From Bromus sterilis (taxonomy: Eukaryota > Streptophyta > Magnoliopsida > Poales > Poaceae): a stretch of DNA of 64,000 nt. This document shows, piece after piece, positions 55,561 through 64,000 of this stretch. The stretch is taken from contig OX465600.1 in NCBI GenBank assembly GCA_950022295.1, positions 6,386,001 to 6,450,000 of the forward strand. The letters run 5' to 3'. The notes under the pieces were generated by a model. That model was not told the origin of the DNA and made no database searches. It saw nothing but the letters and a program-made list of their open reading frames with translations. A program made the position numbers and the translations under genes. Numbering within the stretch: position 1 is the stretch's first letter; every line of letters starts with the position of its first letter.

Positions 55561-57536
55561 ATGGCGATGGCGACGGTAGCGGGAGTAGCCGCCTCTGGCT
55601 CCTGCATCTCCCGGCCGCCCCGCCGGCGAGGTCCTACGCCGCCGCACGCTTCGGGCTCGGCGGTGGAGTTACGGGTCTGCACGAACCGCACGTGCGCGCG
55701 CCAGGGCGGGCGCGAGGTGCTCGCGGCGCTCGAGGGGCTCTCGCCGCCCCCGCCGCGCGTCGACGTGGCTTCCTGCGGATGCCTCGGCCGCTGCGGCGCC
55801 GGGCCCAACGTCTCCGCCACCGTTCCCGGCCGCGGCACCGACTTGTTCCGCTACATCGGCACGGCGGCCCGCGCCGCGAAGCTACTGGAGCACCTCCTCG
55901 GCGCTGCCGAGTTCGACGCGGACGCGGGGCTCGCCGCGCTCGCGGAGCGGGAGAAGGCCGAGGCCGCCCTCGCCGGCGGGAACGCCGCCGAGGCTGAAGC
56001 ACTCTTCACCGAGGTCCGTGCTTGCTCTGCTCTGCGTTCCCTTCCTCATTCAGAATGCCATGAACAGAGCTCCAGTTCTCGGCTTTGTATTCTAATTTAC
56101 TACTCCACTCCACTATGGCTTATAATCCTCTAGAGTATTGCGATGGATGCTCCTGGTGGACTGCATCTGGCCTACGGAGGCAGGTCTGCTCTGCTGAATT
56201 TGGTTGGAGAACTAGCGTCTGTAAATGTGTACTGTGATGAGCTTGGCATGTGATGTTTGGTGTCAATTGTGCAGGTGTAAGGCGAGACTGGCGATTGGGG
56301 ATGCCGCCGGTGGGCTTGCGGATGCCGAGGAAGCGATAAGGATAGCTCCCAAGTTTCCTCAGGTATCACTTGTAAATTGAGTAGTTATCTATGGTGTGTT
56401 GTTCATGAACTGGATGGCTCAGTGTGGCCATTTTTCTGTCACAAACCTGTGCAAATAGCTTTGCGTTAACTAAAGAAAGCCAGGATGGGTACCTAGGAAA
56501 GTTAAGTGAATTGGAAAACCATTTAGTATGCTCGACCATGAGTCCATGACTTAGAAAATCGAGAGTAGCGAACAAAACGTGGACTGTGAAGACAGTGCAA
56601 AGTTGCAGTGCTCAACCTTGCAAGTACAAGGGGCACAAATTGCATCAGCGTATGGCTGCTGAAAATAATTACATCTCATATATGTAGGCTATGTTTTCTG
56701 TTAAAAGACAAATAGGCTATGTTCACATAGTGTTAAACAATTTTCACATTTATGATATCGGTCGATGAGATGAATCTGATGAGCAACTTATCTGCGCACA
56801 TGTTGTGATATGATGTTCACATGTATGATACCAAAGGCAGTGTAATTTCATTTATACATCCGCGAGTCTGCACTATGTACTGATAAATGTGATTCTGATA
56901 ACAACATAGACCCATGTTAGTAAGCTCCATTTGAAGCTTTGAGACATAGCAGCTTCAATGCTTTCGACCTGCCTGCTTGAGTATCTTGTCTTTTTTCTTT
57001 CTTTCTTGCAGACTGTTTCGAAAAAATTGTTGTGGGTACCTTCATTACAACAACAACAAAGCCTGTTAGTCCCAAACAAGTTGGGATTGGCTACGTGTGA
57101 AATAGTTCCATGTTGTTCTTTTTATGGCCGTTTGTTGGACAATTAAACACTTACAATTTGATGCTTTTCTTAGTAAACCTGCATGTAACCTTCCTGCTTC
57201 TGAAGCATTAAGTCTTCTGAGCATAGCATGTTCATAAGCTCTTAAGTATCATGGCTATGCAGTCTCACTTGTATCGAGGGGATGCACTATTTGCACTGGG
57301 GGAGTACCAGTCCGCAGAGGATGCTTATGCACGCGCCTTGGGTCTTGACCCATCCATTCGTCGGTCCAAGTCTTTCAAGGTTGGTGTTGAACAATGCACT
57401 GCAATTTTGGAATTTCACGGTTCAAATTGCAGTTGCATGATATAGCGCCGCGGACTTTCTATTCTGACACTCCCTTCTCCAGGCCCGCTTGGAAAAACTA
57501 CGGGAGAAGCTTGACAGTGTCAGTAGTTCATCATAG
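55561..57536 (+). CDS. Thioredoxin-like [2Fe-2S] ferredoxin domain fused to TPR, probably plastid (5 exons)
   Basis: Exons 55561-56013, 56134-56183, 56275-56362, 57263-57379 and 57483-57536 join to 253 residues. The N-terminal 33 residues (MAMATVAGVAASGSCISRPPRRRG) suit a plastid transit peptide. Residues 36-85 form a thioredoxin-like ferredoxin domain with cysteines C40, C45, C72, C74 and C78 (VCTNRTCARQGG...SCGCLGRCG), enough to bind a 2Fe-2S cluster. The rest is helical TPR-like: AALAEREKAEAALAGGNAAEAEALF, then ARLAIGDAAGGLADAEEAIRIAPKFPQ, then LYRGDALFALGEYQSAEDAYARALGLDP. It ends with a short Lys/Glu helix. The last exon encodes only 17 residues. Client or electron partner is unknown. 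Intron 3 (56363-57262) contains a retroposon 3' motif near 57040-57090. Confidence 0.87.
57038..57105 (+). mobile_element. Retroposon 3'-end motif in TPR gene intron
   Basis: ACAACAACAACAAAGCCTG followed by AGTCCCAAACAAGTTGGGAT, a motif repeated in many plant genomes at ends of non-LTR retroposons (RTE/SINE-type). Only this short piece is evident. Confidence 0.5.
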
Positions 57537-60500
57537 TTTATACTGAAAACTGCACTTATGAGATCAGATAAATAGGTTCATCTGGTAAGATATGTATACC
57601 TTGTGGATCTGACATTCTGAAAACCTTCATGCAATCTCTGAAGTGTCATATCTAGTTAGCTTCATTCGTTCAGTTAGCATTATGTACTGTACAGTCTTCC
57701 GTGGACTCTTTCTAGAAGAAGAGAAGATATGTTGACCATTATGGTGCCCATGTACGTACTTTTGAACTCGATATGTCATATTTGAAACAAATGTAAAAAA
57801 ATTCAGATCTAGGCTATGATCTTCTTTATCGAGTTAGTAATTATCTTTGTTATTTTTGTTTCCCAAATGTGAACTCTTTCCTCTTTACCATTTCACTCTG
57901 TATCATATTGGGTTTGATTTTGTTCTGATTATTTTGAGCCAAATTGGATATGGAAGGTTTCTAATTTAATTTTGTGGCGATACAATTCTTTCAAAATTTA
58001 CACTTATGGAGTATGATGCGGCAACAATGAGAGTGGATTTTTAGGGATCAAGCTAAATGGAGTTCATTTTTTGAAAAATTAAAAAAATCATATCTCAAAT
58101 ATTAAAAAAAAAGCAATTTTTTGCGGGTAAAAAAAAGCATATGAACATAGAGATGTATACTGAATTCGTGTAAATTTATGATGAAATACACTTTGGTGTG
58201 AGCTACGAAAAAAATGATAAACTCTTATAGTGAATAGTACATGTGCTAGAAATACATGATTTTGTGTGTGTAGATTTTATCAAAAGGTATTTTATCATGA
58301 AAATTTACAGAGGTGTAGCGTACATCCCTAGGTTCATATGTATTTTCTTTCAAATAATTTTGGAATTTGTAAATATGTTTTTCAAATTTTTTCAGAAAAA
58401 GAGCTCCATGAAACTCAGTCTCCATTAGACATTTTGAATTAGGTATTGAATAATTATTTAAAGCCCGGTTAGAAAATTGTTAACACTACGACCGATTGGT
58501 GGCTAAAAATCACCTCTACATCATCTATAAACCTTCCCACACATTAAGCTGGTTGTAAAATTTGTTATAAAACTGACCCTAATAATGGACTTACATATTT
58601 GATCGAAAGAGAGCTGGATCTAGCGTTAGACCTAATTCTTCTTCTCTCATCATCTCTAACAAAAATTCACACACATTAAGGGCACACAAGCGCCAAACCG
58701 AGTCATCCCCTCTCATCGTCTCTAACAGATATTCTATCATATCCATTTCCCACATGCCACAACAACCGGATTAACTATTCCCACAATATCTCATTAGAGA
58801 GGACACTCACTTTCCGCCCGGTCTCACTTCTACACGAACCAGACGTGGCTCCCATAAGCAAGAACTCGCTTCCACATTGTCTCGCCGTGCTTCCAACATG
58901 AGAGTGAGTTGATGGCATCTCCAGGCCTTGCAATAACTTGCTATGGTAGGGGCGACAACGCGAGATAAGACGACATGGAGGTGGAGGTTAAGCTGCCTAG
59001 TCAGAACAGAGCAACAGAGATGGTCTCGATGGAACGAGCTCTATTGAGGATGTGAACATACGATTAATACTTTTATTCCCTACTAAATTTTGTCTTTTGT
59101 TAATTCGTAATACCGAGTATATTCATTAGCAGTTCATATCAACGTAATCACGTAAATAAATTAATATATTTTTGGACGCACGTAAGCTCAACAAAAATAG
59201 AGATAGCGGCAAAAAGTCACAACTACAACAAAGTTTTTCTCTATGTCTTAATTTAATGGTGAATCGGATTTTTTTCCCAGAATTGCCATTTTATCTTGGA
59301 GAATTAGTTATGATATATTGTTAAATAATTATCTAACCAAAACCCCACTCGTCATTTAGACGCCATAGCCTCATGATGTAAATTATAAAATTTAGATTAT
59401 AATGTTATAATTATTTATAAATCATTGTTATCATATTACATTTTATTTTATTTTTGCAAAAAATATTACATTTTAATTTAATATAATTATTTTCTTATTA
59501 GTTTGAACAAACAACCACATGCTAATTATTAGTGTTTTTATTTGAGTGAAAACCCCCATAAAATATCTTTAAACCCAATAATCTTATATGTGCGAAAAAT
59601 AAAATGTTAAATTTTGCATACGTCCACATATGAATTGGTGACAACCCACGAATGGATTGTATATATAACTGTGTGCACTCGCATATATTTAATATCTTTT
59701 AGTATCCTATGAAAAGTCTTTGAATATTATGATGTAGCGGTTTCTAGTGTATAGCTAGGTATAACTAAATGGAAAATTATAAGAGTGTGTGAGGTGATTC
59801 TGAAGAGTTTATTGCAGAACTTTTACAATTTTTTCATGATGACTTGTGTGTCATGTTGATTTAATAATCACCTGACAATGGTTGTGTGCTTTCCGTAGGT
59901 TTTCAAAGTGATTAACATATAAAATTGTGATCTAGTTTTAGTTTAACTACTTTTCCCCATATACGATATGATTACTTGATATGCACATGGCATTAACTAT
60001 TATACACAACTGATTCCAACCGTTTTTTAAACAAAAGTCTTCAATGCACAAAATTAAACATAGAAACTAAAACTCATGGAACCTAAAGAGTATATTTTTT
60101 TTTGAAAAGGAGATGACCCCATCATATGATGCACAAAACCATTTTATCAAACAAAAAGTCTCAGTCACTGAATACCAAAAAGTCTACAGGAAAAAACGAT
60201 CAAGCTAGTCGTAAAACAGATTACATAGCTAATCCACGTATTTTTCTATTGACACTCTAATCAAATTGGTTGAACAAAACCGCAACCGTTTCTAGATGGG
60301 TGCATCCAAAGCCAGTAGGCCCCCGTGCGTCCACTCAATGTAGTGATGACCACATACATATTAATGTTGTAGTTCCGTAGATAACCTGCAAAATAGAATA
60401 GATGATTTGCTAAAATGCAGTCATTTTGGAAATTCTGAATTGCCCAAAGAACGATATAACCTCAAGAGGTTTTCTTTGTTAAGATTATGGAGAATAACAT

Positions 60501-61177
60501 CTAACCAATCATCAAACAAATTTGGTATAATTGTCGGCGGTGACAAAAAATAGCATGAATTCAGTGGCTGCGAGTTGTCTGTCCAGAACTCTCTATGCAT
60601 CTCAGTGTGATCGATTGAATGAACTCGATAATTCTGAAATAAATACACCTAACACCAGTAGGGGTTTCACGACCACTCGATGATATTGAGCGGCAATTCG
60701 GTAATTCAAAAATTAATTCCGTTGGAGATAGAGGTATCCAAAGAGGACCGACTGAGCAAATCGATGAGACCGAATAATTAGGGTTTAGGAAACGACTATA
60801 TCGGTGGGTCAAAATGAAAACTTGTCGGTGGGACTCGGATGGATTTTAGGCATATGATTTAGTGGACTGTGTGAATTTGTGAGAGGCTTTTAGAGTTCGA
60901 TTTTAAGAACTTAAGCAACTAACCCATTATCACACGCTCAACCCCTTTTGATGGTAGTGACATTTTTGCGACTCAATGTGATCTTTGATCACTCAAATTT
61001 GAAATGAGTCCTCGGGTTTGATCAACATGTGTCCACCGCATCTTGTGGAGTCCATTTCCACATCCATTCGTGTACTTAAATTGAAATTTCCTACAATTTA
61101 GTTTCAGTAGGCATTAGATTAATGATTTAAATGTTGCTATGAATTACGAAAACCACATGAGGAGTAGATGAACTTTG
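57537..61177. other. AT-rich intergenic DNA with retroposon debris
   Basis: 57537-57720 is probable 3' UTR of the TPR gene. 58040-58440 is A/T-rich with self-complementary stretches. 58640-58740 has a weak duplication (CTCTCATC(A/G)TCTCTAACA). 60093-60440 begins with a T run after AGTATA and reads on the minus strand like a LINE 3' end. 60560-60850 is of unassigned repeat type. No host gene recognised in 3.6 kb. Confidence 0.4.
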
Positions 61178-61512
61178 AGAGAATTACTTATTTGGCCCTT
61201 TCTTAAAATCTGGTTCCTTTTTTACCCTATTTTTTTTTATTTTTGACACACAATCTTCACTTTGTTCCTTTTTTTTACATTTATGTCAATTTTCTGCACT
61301 GAGGCCGTGATAAGCGATCTGAAAAGTCTTTTTTGCCCATGCGTTAAGACTTGTCGAAAAAGAGAAAAAGAAAATTATCTCCCCCATCCCGTAATCGAAG
61401 CAAACAGAGACCCCCTCTCTCTCTCTCGTCTCTCCCGATTCCCCACCGAACTAAACCTAAAAGCGGCGGCCACGACGACGCACATAGCAGCGGCAGCGGT
61501 GGCGAAGGTGTG
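61178..61512 (+). other. Probable MULE terminal region and 5' UTR of PB1-like gene
   Basis: GAGAATTACTTATTTGGCCC at about 61179, followed by T-rich AAAATCTGGTTCC text, resembles Mutator-type termini. It is followed by a purine-rich and CT-rich leader up to the ATG at 61513. The matching right terminus would lie beyond the window, so this is inferred. Confidence 0.35.
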
Positions 61513-62753
61513 ATGGAGGACGGGGCCGAGGCTGAAGATGACAGGGCGGATGGCGACGGAGCAGCCCTAGTGGTGAGGGGGCGGACGGTCGAGGAGAGAC
61601 CTCGCTGTTGGATATGTGCCCTAGAGGCAAATTAATAAACATATTTGTCACATATTCGTTTTTTATCATAATATGTTTTATACTATGCTAAAATGGTATT
61701 ACTCGGAAACACTAATACACGTGTAGTATAAACACTCGTCCCTAGTTATACTCAGGTGTACTAGCTCATTGGGTAATCGATGATCATGGTTTCCTGATCA
61801 TGAGGTATGAACCGCCTATTGACAATGATGTCATATCATTAGGAGAATGATGTGATGGACACACACCCACCTAAAGCATTGCGATGTGATCAAGTCACAT
61901 GGTTCAGCATTGCGATGACTTTGTAACATATGACTCAGTTCTTAGACCGTAATGATCATACATAATTGCTATCTACTAGGAGGCTTTGATTTGCATCCAC
62001 CGCCTGACTGAAATATGCTGGCCATAATGGTGTATCTTAGGTCCTCCGAAGTAGACACGTTAATGAGTATGCAAATAGATCAGAACGGGATTTGTCAGTC
62101 CATGTGACGGACAGGTACTCTGGGACCACTCGGTGATATTGCATCAACACCTTGCAAGGACGTGACTAGGTCACAAGAGATGTAATAGGCATGGACGAGT
62201 AAACTTGTTTGTTGTGAACGAGGTGTGAACTTGGTATAATGGATACCGATGATCAAACCTCGGACAAACAAAGTACCACAGGACAAAGGGATCAAGTCTT
62301 ATCGTTAACGGTTTCCAAAAGCGATTGAAGTTAATTCGATGGAAGCGCAGGGACTATCAAGGATTGTAACCAGGTCCAATTGATTAGCCATTGATCGAAT
62401 AGAATGTCTTGATCATGTCTGTTGTTTCCCGGACCGTAGGGTGTCACACTTAATGGGCAATCGATGCATTAGGATTGATTCGGGATCATCAGTGAAAAAA
62501 GAAGAGAGCACCAGAATTGTTCCGGGAAGTGCCGGGAGATGATCTGGATATTTTGAAAGGTTCACAATAAAGTTTAATTATATTTTATTATTTAATTATA
62601 TGAATTAAATATTAAAATATATTTCAATTAATTAAAATAATGAAAAAATGGCTAATGGGCCAAATGTGGCCCATTAGGGGAGGAGGGGGGGGGGTTTCCC
62701 CCTTGGGCTTGACGCCAAGGGTGGGCCCCATCCCCCCCTTGGCCTTCGCACCC

Positions 62754-62856
62754 CCTCCCCTTGGGAGTTTAGTCCCACATGGGGGAGGGGTAGAGGATCA
62801 CCCCCCCTCCCCTTGGGAGTTTAGTCCCACATGAGGGAGGGGAGGAGGATCACACC
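62754..62856 (+). repeat. Two-copy tandem repeat within Copia LTR
   Basis: CTCCCCTTGGGAGTTTAGTC and following bases occur twice with a spacing of about 52 bp. Confidence 0.8.
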
Positions 62857-62866
62857 CCCCTTGGCC

Positions 62867-62874
62867 TATATAAG
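62867..62874 (+). promoter_or_regulatory. TATA box of Copia LTR
   Basis: TATATAAG followed by GAGGGG, in the position expected for the BARE-type LTR promoter. Confidence 0.6.
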
Positions 62875-64000
62875 GAGGGGTAGACCCCCTTTTTCCACAC
62901 AACAATTGAGTTTATCTCTCTCTCTCTCTCTCTTTCTCCTACCTCGAGCGGACTCCCCTTGTTTGGAGTTTTCACCTAGTTGGGAGTTCTCCACCAAAGC
63001 ACACCGTCGCTCTGCCGGATTCGGGATCCGAATCCGTCTTCTTTCCGCTGCTCGCCTGGTTCGGAGCCCAAAAGGAACATCGGTTTCACTGTACGTGTGT
63101 AATCTCCTCGAGGCACTACACTTGTGGTGCTACTTCATCACCGGAGGTCTCCACGAGTCTTCATCGCCGGTGGTCTTCTACACGACAGGGAGATCATAGG
63201 TTCAGAGTCTACGCCAACCACGTTCGTAGTACGTTTCCCTCTTTCGGTCTTCAAAGATATGAACACCGATTCCCTCTGTTACTTTACATCGCCATAGCAT
63301 AGATCTTGGGTTCGGGTATCGTAGGTTGAAAAAATTATTGTTTTCTGCCCCGTATCCCAACACTCGCCCTACTGCTACCTCTGGCGACAATGGTGGGGAG
63401 GTGGCCGGCGTCCAAGCAGAAGTAGAGGAAGCGCATGGAGATGTTGTGGCGCCGGATCGAGTGTAAGAGGGCCACGACCCTGTGGTAGTATCGGCCACGG
63501 CCGACCAAAGCACAACGGAGGGCGCCGGGGCAAGGTTGCCCAAGGACGGCTTAGCTGAGTTCTTTCCTGAAGGGTGAGACCTTTGATTCCTCTTCTCTTC
63601 TTCTCTGGCTTCTTCAAATGCAATAGCATTATCCTAATTTGGTATTTGTAGAACCATCATTTGTGGTAGAAGTACTCATTGTTGGATTTCTTGAATTTAC
63701 AGGATGTATCCAGAGTCTAGTTATTTGCTGAAAATTAAATTAATTGGGAACCCAACAAGTCTAGAAAGGACATCAAATGTTTTTCTTTTGAGAAGGTTAT
63801 TGATTATGACTTGACAAACTATAAGGACTTGGTTGAGTCAATCGTAGAGCAGTACCCGCCTCGCTATTTGGAAGTAGCACATGTCCAGTACTATGATGAT
63901 GTTCTTAAAATCTACCCAGAAGTACAATCTGATCAAGAATTGATGTCTATGTTTGAGAAACATTTGAAGGCAAAAGTTGTGGACATGTTTGTTGCATATT

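Larger units (their letters stand above)
61606..63362 (+). mobile_element. Solo LTR of BARE-1/Angela/WIS-type Copia element
   Basis: 1,757 bp, starts TGTTGGATATGTGCCCTAGA and ends GTATCCCAACA, flanked by the perfect 5-bp duplication CTCGC (61601-61605 and 63363-63367). Blocks such as GATCATGGTTTCCTGATCATGA and GAATGATGTGATGGACACACA are characteristic of this Triticeae Copia family. A TATA box (TATATAAG, 62867-62874) marks the LTR promoter. A two-copy repeat of about 52 bp (CCTTGGGAGTTTAGTCCCACATG) lies at 62754-62856. The internal region is gone, so it arose by LTR-LTR recombination. Confidence 0.92.
61513..64000 (+). pseudogene. MULE-type PB1-like domain gene, broken and running off the window
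   Basis: Exon 1 is split: 61513-61605 (MEDGAEAEDDRADGDGAALV) and 63368-63573 (TATSGDNGGEVAGV...GLAEFFPEG), separated by a solo LTR. After mentally skipping the LTR and one CTCGC copy, the frame is continuous except for a TAA at 63464-63466. A GT/AG intron follows (63574-63702), then exon 2 from 63703: MYPESSYLLKIKLIGNPTS, a frame break near 63758-63765, then DIKCFSFEKVIDYDLTNYKD and HVQYYDDVLKIYPEVQSDQE to the window edge. The acidic N terminus followed by this PB1-like block is a form I associate with plant Mutator-like transposon proteins and relatives. LTR insertion, nonsense codon and frameshift together make it non-functional. Confidence 0.65.

Noticed and set aside
55162..56002. Long frames in other phases over the ferredoxin-like exon 1
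   Set aside because: Arg/Ala-rich GC shadows; only the chosen frame has the Cys pattern and splices to the TPR exons.
62640..63199. Open frames within the Copia LTR
   Set aside because: LTR sequence, low-complexity, no domain.

Overview
The window is nuclear DNA of a grass, almost certainly a Triticeae species (wheat, Aegilops or barley group). Evidence: intron-rich plant genes; several Stowaway-type MITEs; LTR retrotransposons of the Tat lineage; and a 1.76 kb solo LTR whose first bases and internal blocks match the BARE-1/Angela/WIS Copia family of wheat and barley. No organellar, bacterial, tRNA, rRNA or CRISPR features were found.

Layout. 1-6.1 kb: MITE and LINE relics around a 5'-truncated lectin-type receptor kinase. 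6.1-22.4 kb: a gene island on the minus strand with a P-class PPR gene (two exons), an R2R3-MYB of the MIXTA-like subgroup (three exons), an intronless beta-propeller glycosidase-like gene, and a second PPR gene with the same exon plan, whose 2 kb intron hosts a Gypsy relic interrupted by a retroposon. 22.4-25.4 kb: AT-rich repeats and a dead AP2-domain copy. 25.4-41.8 kb: one 16.4 kb Tat-lineage Gypsy element on the minus strand (684-bp LTRs) with a second, 3.96 kb Tat-type element nested in its gag. Both carry, on the opposite strand, an intron-containing ORF of the 'gypsy-type transposase' (Transposase_28-like) family. 41.8-45.8 kb: further MITEs and a 1 kb long-TIR element. 45.9-57.5 kb: second gene island with VPS41 (19 exons, complete), COQ4 (two exons, convergent with VPS41) and a ferredoxin-like/TPR gene (five exons, divergent from COQ4). 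57.5-64 kb: AT-rich DNA, then a broken MULE-type PB1-like gene split by the Copia solo LTR and running off the right edge.

The intact host genes serve separate cell functions: organelle RNA metabolism (PPRs), epidermal/cuticle transcription (MYB), vacuolar tethering (VPS41), ubiquinone synthesis (COQ4) and a probable plastid 2Fe-2S/TPR protein. They do not form a pathway. The most unusual content is the antisense spliced ORF shared by the two nested Tat elements, the deletion of the inner element that begins about 10 bp inside its 5' LTR, the palindromic 112-bp tandem array, and a U2-snRNA-like fragment in the MYB intron. All exon boundaries were read by eye from GT/AG sites and reading frame; no alignment or expression data were available.
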